Below, piece by piece: positions 1 to 8,126 of a DNA stretch of 64,000 nucleotides. Origin of the DNA: Antiquaquibacter oligotrophicus (lineage in GTDB: Bacteria; Actinomycetota; Actinomycetes; Actinomycetales; Microbacteriaceae). A program made the position numbers and the translations under genes. Each line of letters opens with the position of its first letter. Within the stretch, counting starts at the first letter, position 1. The stretch covers positions 2,831,553 to 2,895,552 of the forward strand of contig NZ_CP085036.1 of NCBI RefSeq assembly GCF_020535405.1, given 5' to 3'. Below the pieces are notes generated by a model. The model worked only from the letters and a program-made list of their open reading frames with translations. It was not told where the DNA came from and did no database searches.

Positions 1-615
1 CCCGTTCGGCCGGTACACGGCGCTCGATGTGTCCCAGCGAGAGAATCCCGCGCCCATCCGTTCGAGGTGCGACGCGGTGCGCGGGTCGAGCAGGAAGCCG
101 TCGCGTGCCAGGTCGATGGGGGCGGCGAGGATCTCGGGCAGGCTCATCGTGCCGAACCTGCTGAGCGACGTGAGCCACCCACTCACCGCGCCCGGCACGA
201 TCGACGGGACCCCGCCGAGCGGGAGGGCGCCGTCGTAGGCGTTCGCGATCTCGTTGAGGTCCGCGCGCGCTCCCCACGTGCCAACACCGGCGACGGCCTG
301 CACATCGGATGCCCCCGCCTCACGAACGAGGATCGGGGCGATCCCGCCCAGGTTGCACATCTCGACCTGCACGACGTTCGAAGCAAAGCCGGCCGCGACA
401 CCGGCGTCGATCGCGTTACCGCCGCGCCGCAGAATGTCGGCCCCGACCTCGCTCACGAGTGGATGCCCACCGACGATCGCCCAGCGCTCACCGTAGATCG
501 TGGGGCGCATGGATTCCGCCTGGTCGAACACGCCGGGCACGATGCCCCCGCCCATTCCCGACCCCCGTGGCAGGGAGATGCCGGAGCGGGTGCTCAATCC
601 GGTGTCGATGGTCAT
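1..615 (-). CDS. gamma-glutamyltranspeptidase-like protein (N-terminal part, runs off window)
   Basis: Partial CDS on the minus strand; 205 codons are visible and the 3' end lies left of the window. The N-terminal region has the GGT-family pattern: a GERWAIVGGHPLVSEVG segment, then RRGGNAIDAGVAAGFASNVV and NLGGIAPILV, which match the family's G-G-N-A-x-D-A and G-G motifs. GGT-family enzymes are Ntn hydrolases that cleave gamma-glutamyl or other amide bonds; the autoprocessing Thr and catalytic half are outside the window, so activity cannot be judged. The ATG overlaps the stop of the lactonase gene by four bases (ATGA), making it the last visible gene of the catabolic operon starting near 6988. 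No signal peptide is obvious, unlike the usual periplasmic GGT, so a cytoplasmic amide hydrolase acting on the imported substrate is plausible (inference). Confidence 0.82.
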   Translation of the reverse strand, partial: MTIDTGLSTRSGISLPRGSGMGGGIVPGVFDQAESMRPTIYGERWAIVGGHPLVSEVGADILRRGGNAIDAGVAAGFASNVVQVEMCNLGGIAPILVREAGASDVQAVAGVGTWGARADLNEIANAYDGALPLGGVPSIVPGAVSGWLTSLSRFGTMSLPEILAAPIDLARDGFLLDPRTASHLERMGAGFSRWDTSSAVYRPNG

Positions 616-1475
616 GCGATACGTCCTTCCCAGACGGGGCCGCCAGAGACGGACGTCTCGTAGCGGAAAAGTGAACCGGAGAGGGTGAACTCTGCGAGCT
701 CGAGATCAGACGCGCCGACGCGCGCCGTGGTGATGTAGAGGGTCGACCCCACGAACGTGCAGCTGCTCGTTCGCAGAGCGGGGACGAGCACGTTGTCGAC
801 GACGGCACCGTCGGTGTCGATGCAGACGACCTCACCGCCGCCGAAGAGGGCGACCCATACGCGGTCGCCGTCATCGAGACACAGGCCGTCCAACGCCCCC
901 GAGTTCTCGGGAACCCGGTAGAACTCCTCCGGGTCACCGACGTCGCCGGTGTGGGGGTCGTGGCTGCGGCGGAATATCGTGCCGGCGTCGCTGTCGATGT
1001 GGACCATGGTCGTTCCGTCGGACGAGAAGCCGAGACCGTTGGAAAAGCCGACACCGTCCTGAATGACCCGGACCCCATCGGCGCCGTAGCGCAGAAGGGC
1101 ACCGGGAAGCGGCTCGTCGCCCGCGGGAACCACCCCGATCCACAGGTGACCGGACGGGCCAGCCGTCGCGTCGGACAATCGCAGTCCCGGAGCCAGGTCG
1201 AGCGGGATGCGGTGGGCCTCGTTGCCCGCCTCGTCGAAGACGGCAAGGCTCCGGTGCAGCGCTACAACGGATCCGCCGTCGGCGAGGGGGATGACGGCGC
1301 TCACCGTTTCGCCGTCGAATGAACGCACGGGGGTCGTCTTGTCGCCGTCGAGCCGGAAGAGGACTCCCGAGAGGAGGTCGCTGAAGAGGAGCGAAGGTGG
1401 ACCACCAGCCCACGGCATCCATCGCGGCGCCTCACCGAGTAGGGCGGTGCCTCGTGCAGCGAGTTCGGCGATCAT
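612..1475 (-). CDS. SMP-30/gluconolactonase family protein
   Basis: 287-residue six-bladed beta-propeller of the SMP-30/regucalcin/gluconolactonase/LRE family, which hydrolyses lactones using one divalent metal. The family landmarks are visible: GEAPRW near residue 15 (metal-binding Glu), FSNGLGFSSDG in the middle (metal Asn) and GALDGLCLDDGDRVWVALFG (catalytic Asp region). The ATG at 1475 overlaps the upstream amidohydrolase stop by four bases and the gene ends in the same kind of overlap with the GGT-like gene, so translation is probably coupled. Its place in the operon suggests that it opens a lactone or related ring made during breakdown of the imported compound. The actual substrate cannot be read from sequence. 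Confidence 0.85.
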   Translation of the reverse strand: MIAELAARGTALLGEAPRWMPWAGGPPSLLFSDLLSGVLFRLDGDKTTPVRSFDGETVSAVIPLADGGSVVALHRSLAVFDEAGNEAHRIPLDLAPGLRLSDATAGPSGHLWIGVVPAGDEPLPGALLRYGADGVRVIQDGVGFSNGLGFSSDGTTMVHIDSDAGTIFRRSHDPHTGDVGDPEEFYRVPENSGALDGLCLDDGDRVWVALFGGGEVVCIDTDGAVVDNVLVPALRTSSCTFVGSTLYITTARVGASDLELAEFTLSGSLFRYETSVSGGPVWEGRIA

Positions 1476-2842
1476 GCGGCACCCCCCGCGATGGAGGTGA
1501 TGCGATCGAGGAGCGGTGCGAGTCGCACCAGGCGAGCTTCGCGCTCGGCGCGATCGTCGTTCAGGGCAGCGCGGAGGCGAGTGCGTGCTTCCGACGCATC
1601 GAAGACAGGGGAGCCATCGTCGACGACGCGTGCGCCGGCCACCCAACTCGACCGCACAGCGGTCGCCGTGCCCTGCTCAACGATGTCTGCGACACCGGCG
1701 CGTGTGAGGTCGAGTTCGATCAGATCTGCGGGGGCTCCGACGGCGATTCGACCGCCGAGGGGGATTCCGAGACAGGCGGCGCCACCGACTGTTGCCATGT
1801 CGAAGACCTGCTCGGCGGACAACGGCCGCGCCACGGAGTTCGAGGTTGTCAGGGCAGCTCGCATCACGTCGAAGTAGTCGGGCGCCCCGGTGTTCTGGCT
1901 ATCCACACCGAGACCCACGGAGATGCCCTCCTCGAGCCACTCGGCGACGTGCGCCGAACCCACCTCGAGAGCGGCATTCGACGCTGGGCAGTGCACGAGA
2001 CTGACCGAGGTCGCGGCGAGCCGAGACAGTTCGGAGCCAGTGAGGTGCACACCGTGCGCGGCGGAAAGCCGCTCGGACAGCAGCCCAGCTGCGGAGAGAC
2101 GGTCAACGGGGGATCGCTCACCCGTCAGCCACGTGCGGTGGTGCCTGCTCTCGTGGAGGTGCGTATGGGAGCGCATCGAGGGGCTGGCATCGCGGAATAC
2201 CTCGAGGAGGGCATCCGTTGACCAGTGCGCACCGATCGGGCCTGCACCGAGGTCAGTTGTGGGCGCGCTGGGTGTCGAGAGCCACGCGGCGACGAGTGCC
2301 GCGGTGTCATCGGGCGTGATCGTCGGTTCCGTGCGCGGTACAGCCGCCCATTCGCCCTCCGGCGGCTCGGGTGCTCCGAGGGCGCGGTCGGCGAATCCTA
2401 GGACGACGAGCCCGCGGATGCCCGTTGCTTCAAGTCCACGGAGTGCCGCCCGCGCACCCTCGACACCGAGGCCTTCCGGGTCGGCGTCGACGAAACCCTG
2501 CACCGCGGTCACACCGGTCGCGAGAAGTTCCGCGCACGCGAGGGCGGCCTCGTCTCCGGGGTCGAGGGTGGTCACGGCGGAGAGCGAAAGAATCCACGCC
2601 TCGAACTGGCGCGCACCGGCCCCGTGTTCTTCGAGCGAGATGCCCCGGAGGTGGGAGTGGGCGTCAACGAACCCGGGCGAGAGAAGTCCGTCGACGTCGA
2701 TCACCGGGCCATCTGTCGCTCCACGGATGCCCGACCTGACCTCGGTGATGACCCCGTCCTCGACGACGACGGTCGCGTCGTCGAGGGGTGCGGAGTGGGC
2801 GTCGACGATTACCCGACGCGCCCTGAAGGTGGACCTGCTCAC
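1472..2842 (-). CDS. metal-dependent amidohydrolase (cytosine/guanine deaminase, TrzA/SsnA type)
   Basis: About 456 residues; composite urease-fold domain plus TIM barrel. Metal-site motifs are complete: PGFVDAHSHLRG (HxH), SHTHLHES, AAHGVHL and GVDSQN (Asp), with the chlorohydrolase/deaminase signature LVHCPASN. The C-terminal GGRIAVGAPADLIELDL segment is the usual return to the beta-sandwich. These enzymes deaminate or hydrolyse heterocyclic or amide compounds such as guanine, triazines or N-formimino compounds. I place the start at GTG 2842 because it gives a GTGA overlap with the upstream permease stop, matching the rest of the operon; an in-frame ATG at 2857 is possible but has no better ribosome site. 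Substrate unknown. Confidence 0.85.
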   Translation of the reverse strand: MSRSTFRARRVIVDAHSAPLDDATVVVEDGVITEVRSGIRGATDGPVIDVDGLLSPGFVDAHSHLRGISLEEHGAGARQFEAWILSLSAVTTLDPGDEAALACAELLATGVTAVQGFVDADPEGLGVEGARAALRGLEATGIRGLVVLGFADRALGAPEPPEGEWAAVPRTEPTITPDDTAALVAAWLSTPSAPTTDLGAGPIGAHWSTDALLEVFRDASPSMRSHTHLHESRHHRTWLTGERSPVDRLSAAGLLSERLSAAHGVHLTGSELSRLAATSVSLVHCPASNAALEVGSAHVAEWLEEGISVGLGVDSQNTGAPDYFDVMRAALTTSNSVARPLSAEQVFDMATVGGAACLGIPLGGRIAVGAPADLIELDLTRAGVADIVEQGTATAVRSSWVAGARVVDDGSPVFDASEARTRLRAALNDDRAEREARLVRLAPLLDRITSIAGGAA

Positions 2843-3612
2843 GTACGCACCGCCCATCCGAGAAGAAGACGTTCGGCGATGCTCACGACGCTGAAGAGTG
2901 CCGAGGCGACGATGGCTGAGAGGATGACGGCCGCCCACATCGTTGTGATGTCGAGGCTCAGCCACGACTGCACAACCAAACGCCCTAGTCCGCTGCCTCC
3001 GATGATCCATTCCGCGGTCATGACGCCGAGCACGGCATTGGGTGCGGAGATTTTGAGGGCAGAAACGAAGGCAGGCATCGCGAACGGGATACGCACCGCG
3101 AGATATCCGAAGATCGTCGATGCGTTGATGACGGCCAACAGTTCGATCGCCTCGCGCGGGACCGATCGCAGGCCGAGGATGACGTTGACGAGGGTGGGGA
3201 AAAAGACGATGAGGGCGGCCACAACCACCGTGGCACCCGGACCTCGTCCGAACGCGAGAGTGATGAAGGGCGCCAGCGCAACGACGGGGATAGCGCGCAC
3301 GACCACGGCGATGGGATACACGATGTCGGAGAAGGTGCGCGACGCGCAGATGAGGATCGCGAGGGCGAGGCCAACCAGATTTCCGACAGCGAACCCCGCG
3401 AGAGTGGCGAGGATTGTGCTGGCGGCCGACTCCAGCACCACGGGCCAGTTCGCGTCAACGGCGATCTGGCTGGGTGTCGGCAGGATGTTCGGTGACACTC
3501 CGAGGAGCACAACGGCGAGCTGCCAGATGAGAAGCACCGCCCCGACAACAATGGCGGTCATCACCCACGCGGGGAGGGACGTGCGACGGCGGACGTGCGT
3601 CAGGATGCTCAT
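2839..3612 (-). CDS. ABC transporter permease (SsuC/TauC/ThiX type)
   Basis: 257-residue inner-membrane permease of the binding-protein-dependent family. It has about six hydrophobic segments (first at residues 15-37) and the cytoplasmic EAA loop represented by ELLAVINASTIFGYLAVRIPFAMP (EAA...G...I.LP pattern), through which it contacts the ATPase. It starts with an ATGA overlap with the other permease and ends overlapping the deaminase start. Two different permease genes in tandem imply a heterodimeric channel, an arrangement common in nitrate/sulfonate/taurine and HMP-type (ThiXYZ) importers with NMT1-like binding proteins. Confidence 0.88.
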   Translation of the reverse strand: MSILTHVRRRTSLPAWVMTAIVVGAVLLIWQLAVVLLGVSPNILPTPSQIAVDANWPVVLESAASTILATLAGFAVGNLVGLALAILICASRTFSDIVYPIAVVVRAIPVVALAPFITLAFGRGPGATVVVAALIVFFPTLVNVILGLRSVPREAIELLAVINASTIFGYLAVRIPFAMPAFVSALKISAPNAVLGVMTAEWIIGGSGLGRLVVQSWLSLDITTMWAAVILSAIVASALFSVVSIAERLLLGWAVRT

Positions 3613-4373
3613 GCTTCACCCCGACTCGATACGTGCCACGGTGCCGCCAGGCGGCCCGCGACATCGAACAAGAGCACGATGAGTCCATTGAGCGCGGTCG
3701 CCACGACGAGCACGGTCCAGAGAACGGGAACGGAGAAGGTGAACATTGCCTGGATGAGCATGACCCCGAGCCCTGCCTCGGCGCCCATCCATTCGGCGAT
3801 GATCGCGCCGATGAAGGCTGCGGGGCCAGCGATCTTGAACGACGAGAAGAGGGCTGGCACTACTGCCGGTGCTCGCATGCTCACGAGTGTTCTGGTGTAG
3901 CCCATGGCGAGGACTCGACTGAGTTCGTCGATTCGGGGGTCGAGGGTGCGCAGTGCTCCCGTGAGGTTGACAAGCACCGGGAAGTAGGCAGACAGTGCGG
4001 CCACGGCGATTTTGCTTTCGGCTCCGAGCCCGAGCGTCGCGGTGAGTGGCGCCGCGATGGCGATCACGGGAATCGCGTAGATGACGAGAGCGAGTCGGTA
4101 CAGTCCCTCGCCGAGCACGCGGAACCTATCCACAACAATGGCCAGCACGATGGCGGCCGCAGAACCGTACACAAACCCGAGGCCTGCCTCACTGAGGGTG
4201 ATCCCTGCGTTCAGGAGCAGCGCGTACCAACGGGTGCCGAAGGTTTCGACGATGGTGGATGGCGGTACGAGAACGGCGCCGGGTCCCGCGAGTGACTGGC
4301 CCGCCCACTGCCACGCAACGAGCAGGAGGACGAAGAACACCGCCGGGATGAGCGGACGGGGGAGGGCTCTCAT
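3609..4373 (-). CDS. ABC transporter permease (SsuC/TauC/ThiX type), second subunit
   Basis: 254 residues, about six transmembrane segments, starting ATG at 4373 within a four-base overlap with the ATPase gene. The EAA-type loop is visible around DELSRVLAMGYTRTLVSMRAP followed by a VPALFSSFKIAGPAAFIGAI segment typical of the SsuC/TauC branch. It is clearly a paralogue of the next gene downstream, not a duplicate: the two share overall layout but little identity. Likely partner of that permease in a heterodimeric import channel. No truncation or missing part is apparent. Confidence 0.88.
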   Translation of the reverse strand: MRALPRPLIPAVFFVLLLVAWQWAGQSLAGPGAVLVPPSTIVETFGTRWYALLLNAGITLSEAGLGFVYGSAAAIVLAIVVDRFRVLGEGLYRLALVIYAIPVIAIAAPLTATLGLGAESKIAVAALSAYFPVLVNLTGALRTLDPRIDELSRVLAMGYTRTLVSMRAPAVVPALFSSFKIAGPAAFIGAIIAEWMGAEAGLGVMLIQAMFTFSVPVLWTVLVVATALNGLIVLLFDVAGRLAAPWHVSSRGEA

Positions 4374-5182
4374 CCGTCTGACGTCCCGGTGTCATCGATG
4401 CCGGCCTCATGGGCGCTCAACAGGTCGGTCAATGCGCGCTCGTGCGCGATGAACTCGGGCGAGAGGGCATCGTCGATGTTGCGAGGTCGCGGCAGGTCAA
4501 TCGTGCGTTCCGTGAGGATGTGGCCGGGATTGCGCCCCATCACGACAACGGTGTCCGAGAGAAATACGGCCTCGGCGACGTTGTGGGTCACGAGCAGCGC
4601 GGTGGTTCCACTCGCACTCCAGATGCGTTGGAGTTCCACGTTCATCTGACGCCTGCGAAGTTCGTCCAGTCCGTTGAACGGCTCGTCGAGAAACAGGATG
4701 CTCGGCTGCACAACGAGCGCACGTGCAATGGCCACCCTCCTGGCCATTCCGCCGGAGAGTTTCGCGGGAAGGTGGTTCTCGAAGCCGTCGAGGCCGACGA
4801 GTCTGAGCTGTTCCATCGCGCGCTCTCGCCGCTCGGACTTGCTGACTCCCTGAGCTTCCAGCGGCAGTTCGACGTTGCCGAGCGCCGACCGCCACGGCAG
4901 GAGCACCGGGTCCTGGAACACGAAACCGAACAAACCGCTCGTGCGTGCTTGGTGAGGAGTCATCCCGAACAGATCGACCGAGCCACGGGTGGGCTGGATG
5001 ACGTCCGCGATGATCCGGAGGAGAGTGGATTTGCCGCAGCCAGAGGGGCCGAGGAGTGTCGTGAATCCACGCTCGGGAAGCGAGAGGCTGACACCGTCGA
5101 GCGCGGTGAAGGTCGTGCGTCCGACGGGGAAGTCCATCCCGACGGAGTCGAGAGTGACGGTCGGTGCCGTGCCGGTGCTCAT
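4370..5182 (-). CDS. ABC transporter ATP-binding protein (SsuB/TauB type)
   Basis: 270-residue nucleotide-binding subunit with all motifs: Walker A GPSGCGKST near residue 45, Q-loop FVFQDPVLLPW, signature LSGGMARRVAIARAL, Walker B ILFLDEPFNGLD and the switch His in LLVTHNVAEA. The short FQDPVLLPW Q-loop is characteristic of the nitrate/sulfonate/taurine importer branch. It energises uptake by the two permeases directly downstream. It overlaps both neighbours by four bases, consistent with fixed stoichiometry. Confidence 0.93.
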   Translation of the reverse strand: MSTGTAPTVTLDSVGMDFPVGRTTFTALDGVSLSLPERGFTTLLGPSGCGKSTLLRIIADVIQPTRGSVDLFGMTPHQARTSGLFGFVFQDPVLLPWRSALGNVELPLEAQGVSKSERRERAMEQLRLVGLDGFENHLPAKLSGGMARRVAIARALVVQPSILFLDEPFNGLDELRRRQMNVELQRIWSASGTTALLVTHNVAEAVFLSDTVVVMGRNPGHILTERTIDLPRPRNIDDALSPEFIAHERALTDLLSAHEAGIDDTGTSDG

Positions 5183-5910
5183 GAGAGGCGCAGGATGCGG
5201 GCGAGGTTGTCACCTTCGATGAGGGCGCGATCCGCGTCGTTGGGGATCGCGCGCGCGATCTTCGCCCTCTCGAGGGCGGGAACACTTCCCGGCCAGTCGG
5301 TACCCATGACGATCTTCTCCGGGCCGACCCGCTTGTACGCCGTCTGCACTTCAAGCAACTGGGTGCTCGAGGTCTCGAGGTAGATGTGCGGGTTGCGCTC
5401 GGAGACGATGAGCGCCTCCGTGGTGTTCCATACCGTTCCCATATGCGCGATGAGAAGCGGTGCCTCGGGGAAGTTCTTCGAGATCTCCTCGATCGACAGC
5501 GGTGCACACCACGGGTCGTCGAGGGCGTTCACCAGAATCACGAGACCGGCATCGGTCACGGCCTTGAAGATCGGGTCGAGCAGTCCGTGGTCGGCGAAGT
5601 GATAGCCGTGCAGGGTGGGGTGGAGTTTCACACCCTTGAGGCCGAGGCGAGCGCACTCGGCGACCGTTTCGAGCGCATCGGGCAGTCGTGGGTTCACTCC
5701 GCCGAAGCCGATGAACCGGTCGGGGTACTTACCCACGACTGCCGCGATGTACTCGTTGTTGATTGCTTGGCCGAGCGAGCAGCCCACGGCCATGTCAACG
5801 CCAGCCTCATCGAGGAAGGGGATGAGGTCCTCCGCGGTGAAGGATTCACCGGTGAGGTAGTCGGAGTTACCCGACGCTTCCCAGATGTTGTTGTAGGCAT
5901 CGATGATCAT
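5179..5910 (-). CDS. amidohydrolase-2 (PF04909-like) TIM-barrel protein lacking the HxH motif
   Basis: 243 residues with the fold signature of the amidohydrolase-2/decarboxylase family: FIGFGGVNPRLPDAL, GLKGVKLHPTLHGY, LLIAHMGT and IVMGTDWPGS at the C-terminal end of the barrel. The N-terminal metal motif, normally D-x-H-x-H, here reads MIIDAYNNIW: His positions 6 and 8 are Tyr and Asn. The other metal or catalytic residues (His of KLHP, His of IAHMG, Asp of GTDW) are kept. The protein may use a different metal arrangement, no metal, or act as a binding protein. It lies between the binding protein and the ATPase, so it belongs to the import/catabolic operon. Not recognised beyond family level. 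Confidence 0.78.
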   Translation of the reverse strand: MIIDAYNNIWEASGNSDYLTGESFTAEDLIPFLDEAGVDMAVGCSLGQAINNEYIAAVVGKYPDRFIGFGGVNPRLPDALETVAECARLGLKGVKLHPTLHGYHFADHGLLDPIFKAVTDAGLVILVNALDDPWCAPLSIEEISKNFPEAPLLIAHMGTVWNTTEALIVSERNPHIYLETSSTQLLEVQTAYKRVGPEKIVMGTDWPGSVPALERAKIARAIPNDADRALIEGDNLARILRLS

Positions 5911-5938
5911 GAGCTGTCGCCCTTCCTAGTTGTGGTGG

Positions 5939-6988
5939 TTAGCGCAGGAGCGCGGTCTTGTCGCCGAAGACCTCGTCGAGCACCGAGGTGTCCACGACGT
6001 CGGCGGCATCGAGTGGAGCCGACAGGGTTCCGGCCTCGACGAGTGAATCGATAATGGTCTGGAATTTGTCGACGTCGAGCCGCAGGACGCCGTTCTCGCC
6101 GGCGATGAGGTCGGCCTGGATACCCGCGGCCGCAGTCTCGGTCTCAAGGTCGAGGCCACCGGTGGGGTTGACCTCGTTAACTACGAGTGCCGCGCCATCC
6201 TCCGGGTTGGCGTTCATCCACTCGTAGCCCTTGACGGTCGCGCGGAGGAACTTCACGATGAGGTCGCGGTTCTCCTCGAGATTGGTCTTCGTGGTGATGA
6301 TGACGTTGCCGTAGCTCGGGATACCGAGGTCCTCGAAGTAGAGATACTCGACATCGAGGCCCTGGAGCTCGAGGGCGGCACCCTGGGCTGTGGCGTAGCC
6401 GGCGTAACCGTCGACCTGGCCCGTGACCAACTGGGTGGGGTCGGCGCCCGCGGGGACCACGGTGACCGTCGACATGTCGACACCCTGCGATTCGAGAACG
6501 GCGGTGTACTGCTCGATGCCGTTGTCGGGGAACGCGAGCGTCTTTCCTTCGAAGTCCGACGGTTCGAGCAGCGGATCCTCGGACAGGCTCATGATCGCCA
6601 TCGGGGACTTCTGGAAGACGGCGCCGAGGGCGACGAGGTCCTCGCCACTCTCGATGGCCTGGAGGAGCAGCGTGTTGTCCTCGTCGCCGAGGAGCGCGGC
6701 GCCACCGGTGACCTGCTGCCAGGCGAGGATGTTCGCACCGCCCGCCGTGAACGTCGGAGCGATTCCCTCCTCCTCGTAGAAACCCTCAGCCTCACCGGCG
6801 AAGAAGCCACCGAACTGGGTGATCTTCAGCCAGCTGAGCTGGTAGTTGACGGGGGTCAGGTCGCCGCCGGAGCCGGCGTCGTCAGTGCTGGGCGCTGCGC
6901 AACCGGCGAGGCCGATGGCCACGGCTGCGGCAGCAGCGACGACGCTCGCGATTCGACGTCGCCGTGCTGATGGTGCGGTGTGCTTCAT
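5939..6988 (-). CDS. ABC transporter substrate-binding lipoprotein (NMT1/THI5-like)
   Basis: About 349 residues. ATG 6988 is chosen because it begins a lipoprotein signal: basic SARRRR, a hydrophobic Ala/Val stretch and the lipobox LAGC, so the mature protein is anchored outside the membrane by lipidated Cys. The mature part has the NMT1/SsuA pattern: YQLSWLKITQFGGFFAGEA, GFYEEEGI, GGANILAWQQV and GYAGYATAQG. This family binds small N- or S-containing organics (thiamine pyrimidine precursors, riboflavin, sulfonates, nitrilotriacetate-like compounds). First gene of the operon; 28 bases separate it from the next gene, so its message may be made in excess, as is usual for binding proteins. Confidence 0.9.
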   Translation of the reverse strand: MKHTAPSARRRRIASVVAAAAAVAIGLAGCAAPSTDDAGSGGDLTPVNYQLSWLKITQFGGFFAGEAEGFYEEEGIAPTFTAGGANILAWQQVTGGAALLGDEDNTLLLQAIESGEDLVALGAVFQKSPMAIMSLSEDPLLEPSDFEGKTLAFPDNGIEQYTAVLESQGVDMSTVTVVPAGADPTQLVTGQVDGYAGYATAQGAALELQGLDVEYLYFEDLGIPSYGNVIITTKTNLEENRDLIVKFLRATVKGYEWMNANPEDGAALVVNEVNPTGGLDLETETAAAGIQADLIAGENGVLRLDVDKFQTIIDSLVEAGTLSAPLDAADVVDTSVLDEVFGDKTALLR

Positions 6989-7260
6989 GTCGTTGCATCC
7001 AATCGGGTCAAGGTGATGGAGACGGCGTGAGCGTCGCACCGTTCGGTGCGGGCGGATCGTTCGCTCGTGCCGCAGCGGTGCGGGAACTACGCGGGCGGGG
7101 CCCTTAGACCGATGTTCCGCTCTGGATCGCAGGGGCGGCAATCGACAAGGTGGTTCGTCTCCGTCAAGTCGAGGCTACGGAGTGTAAAGTCCACGCGAGT
7201 TTCGGCAGTGCGTCAACCCTGTAAATCACGCTCTCGCGCCCGAGATTGCGCGATGAGCGA
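6989..7260. promoter_or_regulatory. leader/promoter region of the catabolic ABC operon
   Basis: The 272 bases between the binding-protein start and the DUF72 stop must hold the operon's promoter, since the DUF72 gene on the same strand ends at 7261. On the minus strand a TTGACG hexamer near 7215 is a candidate -35, but no -10 hexamer at 16-18 bases is convincing. GC-rich short inverted repeats near 7030-7080 (for example the CGCACC / GGTGCG pair at 7035-7050) may form a leader hairpin. No known riboswitch consensus was recognised. Confidence 0.3.
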
Positions 7261-8124
7261 CTACGAAATGTCGTCGTCGCGGTGATGTAACACGTTCGAT
7301 ACATCGGGCTGCAGGGCGGCGAGAAGCGACTGCGCGTCGTGCGGGGCGCGCACCTTGGAGTCGTCGTCGAAGTACACGAAGACGTCGTCACCGGAGCGTG
7401 ACCAGGTGACGGTTCGCTCCGCCCATTCGGCTATGCCGTCCCCGTCGTAGCTGCCGTGGGGATGCAGAGAGGTGTGAGCGTGCAGGCGCGCATACCTGAA
7501 GTCCGCGGTGCGCTCGTCGATGACCGGCCAGCGTGAGTCGGAATCGCCGTAGACGATCGCGATTCCGTGGCCGCGCGCGAGCTCCGTGAACTCCGGGCTG
7601 GCAAAACTGTGGTGACGCACCTCGATCGCATGACGGACGGTGCGATGTGCGTCGGTCAGGAGATACTCGCTTCCGTGCATCCGGTCACTTCGTTTAGCAG
7701 CGAGCGCCGCCGCGGCTGTCGTGTCGTGGGGGAGGAGGGAGAAGAACCGCTCGAGGAGGAACGGCTCGAACTCCTGGCTGGGCGGTAGCTGCCACAGGAT
7801 CGGGCCCAGCTTCGCGCCCAACGCGAGGATGCCCGAGGCAAAGAAGTTCGAGAGCGGTTCTGCCACATCGTCCAACCGCCTGATGTGGGTAATGAACCTC
7901 GGTGCCTTGACCGCGAAAACAAAATCGTCAGGGGTGGCGTCCCGCCACGACAGCCAACTCGTTGGTTTCTGTAGCGAGTAGAACGAGCCGTTGAGCTCGA
8001 TTGATGTCACGTGCCGACTCGCGTACTCCAACTCCCGTTTCTGGGTGAGTCCCGCGGGGTAAAAGGTTCCGCGCCAATCGGGGTAGACCCAGCCGGCCAT
8101 GCCAACTCGAATCTGCCCCGCCAC
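7261..8124 (-). CDS. DUF72 domain-containing protein (YecE-like)
   Basis: 287-residue TIM-barrel protein of the DUF72 family. The N-terminal IRVGMAGWVYPDWRGTFYP is the family hallmark, followed by LEYASRHVTSIELNGSFYSL, DFVFAVKAPRFITH, LGPILWQLPP and the C-terminal VFVYFDDDSKVRAPHDA block. The biochemical role of DUF72 is not established; its barrel has been compared with TIM-barrel nucleases and isomerases. I choose GTG 8124 because it begins just ahead of the conserved IRVG motif and lies three bases after the panB stop; the next in-frame ATG (8100) would cut into the motif. Same strand as panB and probably cotranscribed. Confidence 0.82.
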   Translation of the reverse strand: MAGQIRVGMAGWVYPDWRGTFYPAGLTQKRELEYASRHVTSIELNGSFYSLQKPTSWLSWRDATPDDFVFAVKAPRFITHIRRLDDVAEPLSNFFASGILALGAKLGPILWQLPPSQEFEPFLLERFFSLLPHDTTAAAALAAKRSDRMHGSEYLLTDAHRTVRHAIEVRHHSFASPEFTELARGHGIAIVYGDSDSRWPVIDERTADFRYARLHAHTSLHPHGSYDGDGIAEWAERTVTWSRSGDDVFVYFDDDSKVRAPHDAQSLLAALQPDVSNVLHHRDDDIS

Positions 8125-8126
8125 GA

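Noticed and set aside
7190..7235. GlnR-like elements (TTGAC...GAAAC) upstream of the catabolic ABC operon
   Set aside because: The spacing is eight instead of six and the other half-elements do not match; too weak next to the glnA site.
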